Source of the DNA: Methylophilus sp.
GTDB taxonomy: Bacteria > Pseudomonadota > Gammaproteobacteria > Burkholderiales > Methylophilaceae
Length of the DNA: 64,000 nt
Direction of reading: 5' to 3'
NCBI RefSeq assembly: GCF_008015755.1
Contig: NZ_SSGF01000007.1
Span: 1 to 64,000, forward strand
The notes under the pieces are model-generated. The model was not told where the DNA came from. It searched no databases and worked only from the letters and a program-made list of their open reading frames with translations. Shown in pieces: positions 16,961-25,878 of the stretch (the stretch's first letter is position 1; each line of letters starts with the position of its first letter). Both the position numbers and the translations under genes were made by a program.

Positions 16961-17010
16961 CAGCTGAGCATCCAGAATGCGCTGTATGCCATCACGTTTC
17001 GCTTGTGGGG

Positions 17011-17277
17011 TTAGCGCTTTACCCCAAAGGCAACCTTGAGTGCTGCCATATCCAGATGCGCTTCTGCTAGCAACTTCTTGAGTTCCGAGTTCTCTCGTTC
17101 AAGGGCTCTGAGTCGTTGCGCCTCAGTCGCCTCCATGCCGCCAAACTTGGCACGCCACTTATAGAACGTAGCATCACTGAAGCCACCACGACGACAAATG
17201 TCAGTCACTGGTGAACCAGCCTCTGCTTCCTTCAAAAAACCAATAATTTGCTCTTCGGTAAATCTACTCTTCTTCAT
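17011..17277 (-). CDS. IS3-family transposase OrfA
   Basis: An 88-residue helix-turn-helix protein beginning MKKSRFTEEQIIGFLKEAEA and ending with the leucine-zipper part (LERENSELKKLLAEAHLDMA). ATG 17277 is preceded by GGAG. It binds the inverted repeats and is the first half of the OrfAB transposase. Confidence 0.9.
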   Translation of the reverse strand: MKKSRFTEEQIIGFLKEAEAGSPVTDICRRGGFSDATFYKWRAKFGGMEATEAQRLRALERENSELKKLLAEAHLDMAALKVAFGVKR

Positions 17278-17342
17278 TACATCCACTCCAATGAGTGGAC
17301 TTTACTAACTTTTAATTGGTAGGGCAAACGGGGAGCAGGTCA

Positions 17343-18340
17343 GAGGTACCGGTAATTTTGGCACCGGTTGGGGCCATGGCGCAGAACCGGCAGAGGCCAA
17401 AAAGATCTTTGAGCTGTACGCCAGCGCAGGTGGCAATTTTATTGATACTGCAAATGTCTATCAATTTGGCCAGTCGGAACAGCTTTTGGGCGATTTGATT
17501 GCCGCAGACCGGGATCATTTTGTGGTGGCTACCAAATACACCAATGGCACCGATTCCACTGCCGGGGTATCTGCGAAAGGCAATAGCCGTAAAAATATGA
17601 TGCGCGCGGTTGAGGAGAGCCTCAAGCGCTTGAACACAGACCATATTGACCTGTATTGGGCGCACATTAGTGACAGCATGACGCCGATGGAAGAAGTGTT
17701 ACGTGGCTTTGATGACCTGGTACGTGCGGGCAAAATTCTCTATGCAGGCTTGTCGAATTTTCCTGCTTGGCGCATTGCGCGGGCAGACCTGATGGCGGAG
17801 GTGCGAGGTTGGGCATCCATGGTAGCCATTCAAACAGAATATAGTTTGGCGGAGCGCACTGCCGAGCGTGAGCTGCTGCCGATGGCTGAAGCACTCGGCT
17901 TGGCCATCACCACCTGGTCACCGCTGGGCGGCGGGTTGCTCACTGGTAAATATCGCGATCATCCGGCGAATACACGCTTAGAAAAACTGGGCATGTTGGT
18001 GCATACCGAAACCACCGAAAAAGATACTTTATTAATGAACACAATTTTTGAAGTGGCAAAAGAGGCGGGTGCGACCGCGACGCATATTGCCATCGCCTGG
18101 CTGTTGCACCAAGCCCGGACATCATCTACCGCCTTGATTCCCATCTTAGGTTCAAGAACGGCCGATCAGCTCCAGGCGACGTTGGGCGCACTTGAAGTGG
18201 TGTTAGATGCCAGCCAGGTTGCACGTTTGGATGCGGCGAGTCAGGTCAGCCTGGGCGTGCCACATGAACAGATTGCTTCCTCGGTTAAAAATATCGCTGC
18301 GGGCATGCGCTTGAACGATTGGCATCGCTTACACGCGTAA
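17343..18340 (+). pseudogene. Aldo-keto reductase, 5' end removed at the insertion-sequence junction
   Basis: The frame reads from the junction: GTGNFGTGWGHGAEPAEAKK, NFIDTANVYQFGQSE (with the Asp and Tyr of the catalytic tetrad), VATKYTNG (Lys), IDLYWAHISD (His) and later TAEYSLAERTAE-like and GGGLLTGKYR segments. Family members begin about 20 residues earlier with a Leu-Gly-x-Thr-Gly strand. That part and the native start and promoter are missing. A TTG at 17486 could give a shorter product, but that would lack the Asp and Tyr. It is probably inactive. Confidence 0.75.
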
Positions 18341-18420
18341 TTTTGGTGCGGTTGAGGAGGGTGGTTCAGAGCGGCCATGGCTTTCATCACAGATATGCTA
18401 ACAGGCTGGATAGTCATTTA

Positions 18421-18451
18421 AAACCCGCTAGTGCGCTAGCGGGTTTTTTTT
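18421..18451. terminator. Bidirectional terminator
   Basis: CCCGCTAG and CTAGCGGG form a perfect stem with a 4-nt loop, T8 on the plus side and TTTT on the minus side. It separates the convergent reductase remnant and hydrolase gene. Confidence 0.9.
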
Positions 18452-18454
18452 AAC

Positions 18455-19366
18455 TTAATTCAAAAAGGTGGTCGCTTTGCTGACGAAATCAGTCGGATAT
18501 TGGAAGAATGAGCCGTGCCCGGAATCTGGGTACAGCACCAGCTGCGCATTCGGTAAGTGTTTGTACAAGGTGATGGCATTGTCAGTGATTAACATCTCAT
18601 CGTTTGAGCCTTGCACAATCATCACGGGTTGCTGGATCGCTTTGAGTAAGGCAAATTCTGGATCCGGGGTATTTGCCCAGGTGATGAGTGCCTTTGCATG
18701 CGCGTTCATGTCCTCTTTAGAAATTTCAGGATCACGATCCTGACGCACGGTAGACCTGGCGATGAATGCCTTGCCTGCCTGCTGGCTTTGTACACTTTGG
18801 GTAAAAAATACATGTAAACGTGGATCGGGCAGGTTCTGTGAAAACGCTTCGCCAAGCACTTTCATCAGATTCTCACCGCCGCCTTTATTTGAGGTGCCGA
18901 CCAAGACCACTTTTCTGATCTGGTCTGGATGGGCGGCCGCCAGCTCTTGTGCAATAAATCCCCCCATTGAAAAACCGAGTAAGTCTACTTGTTTGTAGCC
19001 TAAGGCGGTGATGAACGCGTACGCATCTTTGCTCATTTGATCAATGCTATCCGCAACTTTGCCAGAACTATGGCCCATGCCGGTATTGTTAAATACAATC
19101 ACGCGGCGGGTTTTGGCCAGGCCATCTACCACTGCAGGATCCCAATAATCCATGGTGCCGGTGAAGTGTTGCAGAAACACCAGCGGCGTGCCTTGTTGAT
19201 GACCAAAACTGCGGTATGAGAATGTCGTGCCGCCCGCGACGATGGTTTGATTCTTCGCCGTCGCCAGCCCAATATTGTCGCTGCCTGCAACCGCTTCAAC
19301 CATGCCTAAGGCCAATAAAGAATGCAGAATAAAAGTTTTACTGATCAGGGATTTAACGATGTTCAT
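18455..19366 (-). CDS. Exported alpha/beta hydrolase
   Basis: The 303-residue protein has a signal peptide (about 1-28, ending EAVAG) and the alpha/beta hydrolase fold: oxyanion segment LQHFTGT, nucleophile elbow GFSMGG with Ser133, an acid near 258 (GSNDEM), and the catalytic His near 284 (DSGHGSFFQYP). The substrate is unknown; relatives include non-haem chloroperoxidase-like and ester hydrolases. It is divergent from the TetR gene at 19514, and the gap between them carries a large inverted repeat, so that regulator probably controls it. Confidence 0.8.
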   Translation of the reverse strand: MNIVKSLISKTFILHSLLALGMVEAVAGSDNIGLATAKNQTIVAGGTTFSYRSFGHQQGTPLVFLQHFTGTMDYWDPAVVDGLAKTRRVIVFNNTGMGHSSGKVADSIDQMSKDAYAFITALGYKQVDLLGFSMGGFIAQELAAAHPDQIRKVVLVGTSNKGGGENLMKVLGEAFSQNLPDPRLHVFFTQSVQSQQAGKAFIARSTVRQDRDPEISKEDMNAHAKALITWANTPDPEFALLKAIQQPVMIVQGSNDEMLITDNAITLYKHLPNAQLVLYPDSGHGSFFQYPTDFVSKATTFLN

Positions 19367-19393
19367 TGTGATGGTCTCCTAAACCTGTTTATT

Positions 19394-19470
19394 AATTTAC
19401 CGATTAGTACAAAATAATTTAATCGTTGCATTTGCCTTTGTCAATGTATTTATGTACTATTTGGTAAATT
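19394..19470. promoter_or_regulatory. Inverted-repeat operator between hydrolase and TetR genes
   Basis: The segment at 19394-19416 (AATTTACCGATTAGTACA...) is repeated in reverse at 19447-19470, with 20 of about 23 positions matching. Paired sites in a divergent promoter region fit autoregulation by the adjacent TetR protein. Confidence 0.6.
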
Positions 19471-19513
19471 ATTTATTAATCATGGATCAATCTCTCTAAT
19501 TTGGAGTGTGGGT

Positions 19514-20128
19514 ATGTCAGGCGAACAGATAAAACGGCCAAGAGGAAGACCCAGAAAGTTTGATAAGGCAGTCGCGCTCAAGATTGCGCTGGATTTGTTT
19601 AGGCAAAAAGGATTCGACAACACCTCGCTGGAGGATTTGACGCGCGCGCTGGACCTCAACCGGCCGAGCTTGTATGCGGCTTTTGGAAACAAGGAAACGC
19701 TTTTTCAGGAAGTCCTGCAGGCTTATATTTCGGGGCCTTCGGCCTATTTTCATGAGGTACTGAATGAGCACTCATCCACAGAAATGGTGAGAACACTGCT
19801 CACAAAGTCGATTGAATTGTTGTTTTACAATGAGACGCCTTACGGTTGCCTGGTGGTGATGAGCACCGCCAGTGAGCAACTGCAAAAAACAGGCATTCAG
19901 CAGCAGTTGGTCAATGCCTTGCAAACGCATCAACAAAAGCTGGTGGCCTGCTTTGAGCGCGCAAAACAAACCGGGCAGCTCAAACACACTGCCGATCCTG
20001 AGCGCCTGGCCCTGTATGTGGTGACTTTGCACAAGGGCTTGTCACTGCAAGCCATTAACGGCTCCAGTAAAGAAGCGCTGCTTGCCCTGGTTGATCAAGT
20101 GATTGAGTTATGGCCAGTAGCCACCTAA
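19514..20128 (+). CDS. TetR-family transcriptional repressor
   Basis: A 204-residue protein with the TetR helix-turn-helix (VALKIALDLFRQKGFDNTSL, EDLTRALDLNRPSLYAAFGN) and a helical ligand domain. The basic head GEQIKRPRGRPRKFDK is common in this branch. ATG 19514 follows TTGGAG at good spacing and is preferred to the GTG at 19508. It most likely represses the divergent hydrolase gene and itself. Confidence 0.85.
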   Translation: MSGEQIKRPRGRPRKFDKAVALKIALDLFRQKGFDNTSLEDLTRALDLNRPSLYAAFGNKETLFQEVLQAYISGPSAYFHEVLNEHSSTEMVRTLLTKSIELLFYNETPYGCLVVMSTASEQLQKTGIQQQLVNALQTHQQKLVACFERAKQTGQLKHTADPERLALYVVTLHKGLSLQAINGSSKEALLALVDQVIELWPVAT

Positions 20129-20146
20129 GTGGCTATGCGAGATACC

Positions 20147-20533
20147 TTAAAGCGCTGGCGCCGATGACATGCCTTGCACAAACAACAGGCTTAATAACAG
20201 CTCGATCACCGCCGCCGCGAGGATGCCTTTGCTAGCGCGGCCTTGCAGCCACTCCACTACGCCTGATACGGCGAGTAGCAGGCAGGTGCTTACCAAGCCG
20301 ACACTCAGTGCGGTACGCGGGAGCGATGGCTCAGCATCTCTGGCTATAAAAAACATGACAGCGACACCGGCATACAGCGCCGCCACACGCCTGCCGATGA
20401 GCCTGGTCTCGGCCGAGTCCTTGACGCCCCACGCCGTTAGAAAACGGGCGGGGGCAAACAGCCAGACGATGGCAATCAATAAAAAAATACCTGCAGTCAC
20501 CAGCGCGAGCGTATGAAAAGAAACCTGCATCAT
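20147..20533 (-). CDS. Unknown four-helix membrane protein
   Basis: A 128-residue protein with four hydrophobic helices (for example TLALVTAGIFLLIAIVWLFA and ILAAAVIELLLSLLFVQG). Small four-helix proteins of this type often accompany redox genes. It is the last gene of the unit with the SDR (12 bp upstream) and the quinone-reductase-like gene. Confidence 0.6.
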   Translation of the reverse strand: MMQVSFHTLALVTAGIFLLIAIVWLFAPARFLTAWGVKDSAETRLIGRRVAALYAGVAVMFFIARDAEPSLPRTALSVGLVSTCLLLAVSGVVEWLQGRASKGILAAAVIELLLSLLFVQGMSSAPAL

Positions 20534-20545
20534 CTGTCCTTGCGT

Positions 20546-21373
20546 TTAACCAGCGATGTGATCGAGCATATCTAACTTCATTTCCTGGCGAATGCCTTTA
20601 TCCATCAATGCCGCGGGCGCAAACTTTCTTAAAAAGTTTAATCGACAGGCGAGTTTTCCGGCGGGATAACGTATTTTGGGATGTTTAGCATTGGCCGCTT
20701 TGAGGACCACTTTCGCGACCACCATGGGATCATCTCCGCTTTCGATGGCGGTTTTCATTAACTTCGCCAATGCTTTTCTCGCCAGCGCATACTCCTCAAT
20801 TTTGCTGTCTAGTGCAGGCGCATTCGCCTCAAAGTTGGTCTTGGTATATGCCGGTTCAATCACCGACACGCGAATTCCTCTGGTGCGTAGCTCATGGTCT
20901 AGCGATTCTGAATAGCCTTCTATGGCGTGCTTGGTGGCGGAGTAGGTCGCCATATAGGGCGCGGGTAACAAGCCCAGCATAGAGCCGATATTAATGATGC
21001 GGCCTTGTTTTTGTTGGCGCATATACGGCAGCACCGCTTGAATCACACGCACCACGCCAAAGAAGTTGGTCTCAAAGACTTGTTGCATTTGTGCGATCGA
21101 ACTTTCTTCCGCACCACCGGCTTCGACGCCAAAACCAGCATTATTCACCACCACATCAATGCGTCCTTCTGCCTGTATCACGGTGTTGATGGCTGCTTGG
21201 GTGGATTCATCGCTATTCACATCGAGTGCAATGATCTTGTAATTGCGCTGTTCAGTGGCGTTGCCTTTGCGGCTGGTGCCATAGACGGTATAGCCTGACC
21301 GCGCTAACAATTCCGCAATCGATTGACCGATGCCGGATGATGCGCCTGTCACAAGTGCGACTTTATTTTTCAT
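20546..21373 (-). CDS. Short-chain dehydrogenase/reductase
   Basis: A 275-residue classical SDR with the cofactor motif TGASSGIG (residues 9-16), NNAG, and the catalytic YSATK. The Arg-containing stretch after the first strand (GTSRKGN) suggests NADP(H). The substrate is unknown. It lies between the quinone-reductase-like gene and a membrane gene on the same strand and is probably repressed by the TetR protein at 22516. Confidence 0.85.
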   Translation of the reverse strand: MKNKVALVTGASSGIGQSIAELLARSGYTVYGTSRKGNATEQRNYKIIALDVNSDESTQAAINTVIQAEGRIDVVVNNAGFGVEAGGAEESSIAQMQQVFETNFFGVVRVIQAVLPYMRQQKQGRIINIGSMLGLLPAPYMATYSATKHAIEGYSESLDHELRTRGIRVSVIEPAYTKTNFEANAPALDSKIEEYALARKALAKLMKTAIESGDDPMVVAKVVLKAANAKHPKIRYPAGKLACRLNFLRKFAPAALMDKGIRQEMKLDMLDHIAG

Positions 21374-21419
21374 GTGTCATTTCCTTTGGGTGAGATTAAA
21401 AATCGATGATATGTTGGCT

Positions 21420-22424
21420 TTAAATAAACCGCACGACCACTTTACCCTTGGCGCGACCGGACTCCAGGTAAGCGAGCGCTTCAAGCGTTTGATCAAATGA
21501 AAACACTTGATCGATGACGGGTTTGATATGTCCGTCATCCAGAATGCCGGCGATGTCAGTCAACTGCTGACCATCCGGGCGCACAAACATAAAGGCGTAT
21601 TCAATATGACGTTTTTTGGCGAGTCGTTTGATTTTGCTGCTGATCAAGCCAAAGAGCCATTGCATGATAATATTCATGCCTCTTTTGCGCGCAAATGCGA
21701 CATCTGGCGGACCCACTAACGACACCACATGGCCGCCGGGTTTCACAATCTGCAGCGCTTTTTCAATGCCATCGCCTCTGACGGTGCCGAGCACAAAGTC
21801 ATAGTCTTGCAAGCGCTGTTCAAATGCCTGGGTTTTGTAATCAATCACTTCATCGGCGCCCAGTCGTTTCACCAGGGCAGTATTTTGACTGCTGGTGGTG
21901 GTTGCCACGGTGGCGCCAAGGTATTTGGCCAGTTGAATTGCAAACGTGCCGATGCCGCCCGCGCCAGCTGGAATGAATATTTTTTGGTCACGCTTGATAG
22001 CACTGCCATGATCGTTGAACGCCTGCCATGAGGTCAGCCCGACCATCGGGATAGATGCTGCTTGTACAAAATCTAATTTTTTCGGTTTGCTGGCAGCCGC
22101 AGAGGCAGGCACCGCGACATACTCTGCTAGCGAGCCTGTGCCTAAATCAAACACACTGGCATAGACGGCATCGCCTGTTTTAAAGGTGGTGACCTGATCG
22201 CCAACTTCCACCACGATGCCAGCCAGATCGCTGCCCATGATAGCGGGCAACTCAAACTTTAATATTGGCTTGAAACTGCCTTTGGGGATCATGGTGTCAA
22301 TCGGATTCAGTCCAACGGCATAGACTTGCACCAGGATTTCGTCGGGCTTAATGGTTGGGCGGGCAACTTCAGCAAATCTGAGCTGATTGGCTTTGCCGTA
22401 ACGTTCTAAAATCAGTGCTTTCAT
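21420..22424 (-). CDS. Zinc-independent NADP-dependent oxidoreductase (quinone reductase family)
   Basis: A 334-residue medium-chain reductase with GroES-like start (YAVGLNPIDTMIPKG, PAIMGSDLAGIVVEVG) and Rossmann motif AGAGGIGTFAIQLAKYLGA. The zinc-binding Cys set of alcohol dehydrogenases is missing, as in QOR-type enzymes. It begins the three-gene unit and sits 27 bp downstream of a long palindromic operator. An aldehyde- or quinone-detoxification role is likely but not proved. Confidence 0.85.
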   Translation of the reverse strand: MKALILERYGKANQLRFAEVARPTIKPDEILVQVYAVGLNPIDTMIPKGSFKPILKFELPAIMGSDLAGIVVEVGDQVTTFKTGDAVYASVFDLGTGSLAEYVAVPASAAASKPKKLDFVQAASIPMVGLTSWQAFNDHGSAIKRDQKIFIPAGAGGIGTFAIQLAKYLGATVATTTSSQNTALVKRLGADEVIDYKTQAFEQRLQDYDFVLGTVRGDGIEKALQIVKPGGHVVSLVGPPDVAFARKRGMNIIMQWLFGLISSKIKRLAKKRHIEYAFMFVRPDGQQLTDIAGILDDGHIKPVIDQVFSFDQTLEALAYLESGRAKGKVVVRFI

Positions 22425-22450
22425 GTGGGGTCCTTAAATCATTGAGTCAT

Positions 22451-22486
22451 GGCATAAAAATATGATGTTCATCATATTTTTATGCC
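22451..22486. promoter_or_regulatory. 36-bp palindromic operator of the oxidoreductase unit
   Basis: Perfect 17-bp arms flank TT, with core TATGATG-N2-CATCATA. The same core lies before the TetR gene at 23117-23132, so this is the likely binding site of that TetR protein. As RNA it could also act as a hairpin after the tetR gene. Confidence 0.75.
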
Positions 22487-22515
22487 AAAAAAAGTAAGCC
22501 ATATTGCTTAAAACA

Positions 22516-23103
22516 TTAACGCGCAAACTGCTGGAGCGCCGCTTGCCGCAAGGCCGCTGATAGTTCAGGATCATCGACTGCGCGCGCCAGCATCAGCGTG
22601 CCCACCATGGTGGAAACCACCAGCAGTGCCTCTTCATGCGGCTTCTTTGATGCTTGCTGCGATAACTCGGCTTCGATTAAGCCGATCATTTGTTTGATTC
22701 TTTGCGTTGAGGCTGCTCTCACCTCGGGGGCTTGCCTGTGCATCTCAGAACCTAATGCTGCGAATGAGCAGCCCATTTCAATATTGGTCAGGTGCTCATC
22801 GGATAAATAAGCATGCATCAGTGTCGACAAGCGTTGTTCCTGCGGGGCATTGGTTAATAGCTGCTCAGTAAATGCCAGCGTTTCTGCCCCTGCCTGACTG
22901 GCGGCTTCAGCCAGCATGTCATCCCTAGAGGCAAAGTGCGCGTAAAAACCGCCATGCGTTAATCCGGCCTCTTTCATGATGTCGGCCACGCCTGTGCCAC
23001 TGTAACCACTACGTCGAATGGCCTTGGCCGCCGTTTCAACGATGCGCGTGTGGGTAAGCTCTTTGCGATTGGGCGCGCTTTTAGGTACAGATTTACTTTT
23101 CAT
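22516..23103 (-). CDS. TetR-family repressor of the oxidoreductase unit
   Basis: A 195-residue protein with the TetR head (ELTHTRIVETAAKAIRRSGY, ADIMKEAGLTHGGFYAHFAS) of the AcrR/NemR-like group. The THGGFYAHF form is typical of regulators that control aldehyde- or electrophile-responsive oxidoreductases. ATG 23103 is preferred to 23112 because a GAGG lies just before it and the operator then stays upstream. Matching palindromes before this gene and before the quinone-reductase-like gene support control of both. Confidence 0.8.
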   Translation of the reverse strand: MKSKSVPKSAPNRKELTHTRIVETAAKAIRRSGYSGTGVADIMKEAGLTHGGFYAHFASRDDMLAEAASQAGAETLAFTEQLLTNAPQEQRLSTLMHAYLSDEHLTNIEMGCSFAALGSEMHRQAPEVRAASTQRIKQMIGLIEAELSQQASKKPHEEALLVVSTMVGTLMLARAVDDPELSAALRQAALQQFAR

Positions 23104-23115
23104 TCGCCTCATAAT

Positions 23116-23133
23116 ATATGATGGTCATCATAT
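23116..23133. promoter_or_regulatory. TetR operator upstream of its own gene
   Basis: TATGATG (23117-23123), GT, CATCATA (23126-23132) repeats the core of the palindrome at 22451-22486. This fits negative autoregulation. Confidence 0.7.
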
Positions 23134-23290
23134 TATCAAGCACATTGATTGCCTGATGACTTTTATTGCTGGGTGATTTTAATTATGTTGACTGTCTGTA
23201 TCAGGGGCAGCCTTGCCTATCCACCTCTGGCATGATTAAAAAAACAGAATGCACTTTGAAACTTTTTCTAAGATTTATTATCATTGAATG

Positions 23291-23309
23291 AATGAGATTT
23301 ATTCTCATT
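23291..23309 (+). promoter_or_regulatory. Fur box of the siderophore receptor gene
   Basis: AATGAGATTTATTCTCATT is a 19-bp sequence with perfect 7-bp arms that matches the Fur consensus closely. It lies 26 bp before the receptor ATG, so iron should repress the gene. Confidence 0.85.
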
Positions 23310-23335
23310 ATAAAATAATGATTAAGGGAAAATAA

Positions 23336-25492
23336 ATGCATTACACACACGCTCTCCGCATGCGGCCGCTCGCCGCTGTTCTTGGCATTGTTTTTAGCAG
23401 TACGCAGCCCGTGTTCGCAGAAGAGGTACAAACGCTGCCAGATATCAAGGTGTCGGCGCCAAAAAATCAGCAGATCACCCAGGGATATGTCACCAAAAAG
23501 TCCAGCGCATCCACCAAAACCGAGACCGATCTCATAGATATTCCGCAGTCGATCACCATTTTTAACCAGGCGCAGATGAAAGATCAGGCGGTACAAAACT
23601 TGGGTGACCTGGTCCGTTACACCCCCGGCGTTGGCGCAGCGCAAGGGGAGGGTAATCGCGAAACGTTTTTGTTCCGTGGTCTGGCCTCAACGGCGGATTT
23701 CTTTCAGGATGGCGTGCGAGACGATACGCAGTATTACCGTGACCTGTATAACATTGAGCGCGTAGAGATTTTAAAAGGCCCGAATGGCATGATTTTTGGC
23801 CGTGGCGGCGCTGGTGGCCTGATAAACCGCGTCACCAAACAAGCCAACTGGACGCCCTTGCGTGAGGTGGGCTTGCAATACGGCTCATTTGATCAGGCGC
23901 GTGGGACCGTAGACATTAATCAGCCGATCAATGACGTGGCGGCGTTTCGTTTAAATGCCATGTATGAAGATGGCAACAGCTATCGCGACGGCGTGAGCCT
24001 CGAGCGCAAAGCGATCAACCCTACGTTGACCATTCAGCCATCGGATAAAACCAAGGTGGTCGTTGGTCTGGAATATTTTAAAGATGACCGCACGGCAGAC
24101 CGGGGAATTCCATCGTTTGGCAGCCGACCTGTGGAGACGAATCGCTCCACCTTTTTTGGCAACGCAAAACAAAGCCCGACCAACACCGAGCTCACCGCGT
24201 TTAATGTGTCGTTTGAGCATTTGTTTGATAACGGCATGACGCTGAAGAACCGCACCCGCTACGCCAATTACAATAAGTTTTATCAGAACGTGTTTGCAAA
24301 CGGCCCCGTCACCTCGGCAGGCTTGGTCAGAATTGACGCCTATAACAACGCGACAGATCGCCAAAACCTGATTAACCAGACTGACCTGACGTTTGCCTGG
24401 GAGACTGGTTTTATTGAGCATGAGTCTGTGGTCGGAGTAGAGCTGGCGCGTCAGCGTACATCTAATTATCGTGAGACCGGCTTTTTTAATAATGCGACCA
24501 CTTCGGTCAATGTGCCACTCAGTGACCCCACCACCAATGCGCCGATCACCTGGCGCCAGAATGGTACAGACGCAGACAATTATGTGCAGAACGATACCTA
24601 TGCCGCCTATTTTCAGGACCAGATGAAGTTTAACGCGCAATGGTCTGCCATTGCTGGCTTGAGATACGACCGCTTTAATACCGACTTTACTAATAGTAGA
24701 TTGCCGTCTACCGATGCCAACTACAGGATTAACACTCGCGATGATTTGTTTTCACCACGCGTCGGTCTGATTTATAAACCAGTTGAAAATCTGTCGCTGT
24801 ATAGCAGCTATGCCATTAGCTACGTGCCGCGTGCAGGTGAGCAATTGGCCAGCCTGACCGCGATTAACAAATCCTTTGACCCGGAAAAATATAACAATAT
24901 TGAAGTCGGCGTGAAGTGGGATTATTCACCGGCCTTGGCGCTGACGGCGGCGGTATACAAGCTGGAGCGCAACAATATTGCGGTGGCCGACCCTGCGAAT
25001 CCCAGCACCAACCAGATTCTGGTGGACGGGCAGCAAACCAAAGGCCTGGAGTTGGGCATTAATGGCAAGTTGACAGACGCCTGGAGTGTGGCTGGCGGCT
25101 ATGCATACCAGGATGCCGAGTTTACCAAAACGCAACCCAATGCCACGGCGGGCAACGTGATTCCTGCCGGGGCCGAAGTGGCGATGGTGCCGCGTCACAC
25201 GTTTTCATTATGGAACCGTTATGACTTTAATGAAGTGTGGGGCGCTGGGCTTGGTGTGATCAGCCGTACAGATATGTACGCGGCAGCCCCCACGGTATCC
25301 ACTAGCGTGACCTTGCCAGGCTATGTGCGCCTGGATGCTGCTGTGTTTGCCCAGGTGAATAAAGACTTGCGCGTGCAGCTCAATATTGAAAACCTGCTCA
25401 ATAAAGACTACTACCTGTATGCGCACAATAACAACAACACTACGCCGGGTTCGCCACTGGCGGCACGGTTGTCAGTGATTGCTAACTTTTAA
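23336..25492 (+). CDS. TonB-dependent siderophore receptor (catecholate type likely)
   Basis: An outer-membrane receptor of 718 residues. A signal peptide (1-28, ending PVFA) is followed by a TonB box region (TLPDIKVSA), a plug domain (IPQSITIFNQAQMKDQAVQN, RGLASTADFFQDGVRDDTQY, VEILKGPNGMIFGRGGAGG) and a 22-strand barrel ending in LSVIANF with the C-terminal Phe needed for assembly. The plug resembles Fiu-like catecholate receptors. There is no STN domain, so it does not signal. A Fur box and AAGGGA ribosome binding site precede it. Confidence 0.9.
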   Translation: MHYTHALRMRPLAAVLGIVFSSTQPVFAEEVQTLPDIKVSAPKNQQITQGYVTKKSSASTKTETDLIDIPQSITIFNQAQMKDQAVQNLGDLVRYTPGVGAAQGEGNRETFLFRGLASTADFFQDGVRDDTQYYRDLYNIERVEILKGPNGMIFGRGGAGGLINRVTKQANWTPLREVGLQYGSFDQARGTVDINQPINDVAAFRLNAMYEDGNSYRDGVSLERKAINPTLTIQPSDKTKVVVGLEYFKDDRTADRGIPSFGSRPVETNRSTFFGNAKQSPTNTELTAFNVSFEHLFDNGMTLKNRTRYANYNKFYQNVFANGPVTSAGLVRIDAYNNATDRQNLINQTDLTFAWETGFIEHESVVGVELARQRTSNYRETGFFNNATTSVNVPLSDPTTNAPITWRQNGTDADNYVQNDTYAAYFQDQMKFNAQWSAIAGLRYDRFNTDFTNSRLPSTDANYRINTRDDLFSPRVGLIYKPVENLSLYSSYAISYVPRAGEQLASLTAINKSFDPEKYNNIEVGVKWDYSPALALTAAVYKLERNNIAVADPANPSTNQILVDGQQTKGLELGINGKLTDAWSVAGGYAYQDAEFTKTQPNATAGNVIPAGAEVAMVPRHTFSLWNRYDFNEVWGAGLGVISRTDMYAAAPTVSTSVTLPGYVRLDAAVFAQVNKDLRVQLNIENLLNKDYYLYAHNNNNTTPGSPLAARLSVIANF

Positions 25493-25501
25493 GTCTCTCT
25501 G

Positions 25502-25533
25502 CCCATTCCCTGGTTGTCCGGGGAATGGGTTTT
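25502..25533 (+). terminator. Terminator of the siderophore receptor gene
   Basis: CCCATTCCC pairs with GGGAATGGG around a 10-nt loop, followed by TTTT, 10 bp after the stop codon. Confidence 0.85.
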
Positions 25534-25878
25534 CTGCTGGTCAGCCTCACGCCCAGACACACGCTTTTAGCGCCTGCCTGTTGCCCTGATATTCACATCT
25601 GCATTAAAAAAACATCGCCATCCCTAAAGTAATCGCTGGCGTTGACGAAATGAAGAAGAAGGCCTTGCACGTCAACGCTGGATGACTGAAAGAGAAGGTG
25701 ACAACCACCGCATCTGTACTGGGTTCTGTGCGTTTTTTGCATGCAACTGTACTCTAAAAATTCAGAGTTTCTGTGTCTGGTTTCCTATCGTTGACTGTCT
25801 TATGATGATAGTCATTGTGAATCCGTATTTATCTGTTGGTCTGTGTAAATGCAGGCCAACCCACCGTCAGTAGGACTT
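25534..25878. other. Intergenic region before the formate-dehydrogenase-like gene
   Basis: No convincing gene was seen. An imperfect palindrome at 25792-25814 (TGACTGTC...GATAGTCA, one mismatch per arm) lies 65 bp before the next start and overlaps a possible -35 TTGACT. It may bind a regulator of the downstream genes. Confidence 0.4.

Larger units (their letters stand above)
16130..17342 (-). mobile_element. Complete IS3-family (IS407-group) insertion sequence, 1213 bp
   Basis: Imperfect inverted repeats of about 45 bp bound the element: left end TGACCTGCCCCCCAAAGCC and, on the other strand, right end TGACCTGCTCCCCGTTTGCC, with ...AGTTAG-AAAGTCC shared at the inner side. It holds orfA and orfB. 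The flanks TCAT (16126-16129) and GAGG (17343-17346) do not match, so the expected target duplication is missing. Confidence 0.9.

Noticed and set aside
23951-24640. 229-codon minus-strand frame inside the siderophore receptor gene
   Set aside because: Antisense shadow of a clear receptor gene, with no start signal.
25682-25873. 63-codon frame before the formate-dehydrogenase-like gene
   Set aside because: No ribosome binding site and no pattern; it overlaps a likely operator.
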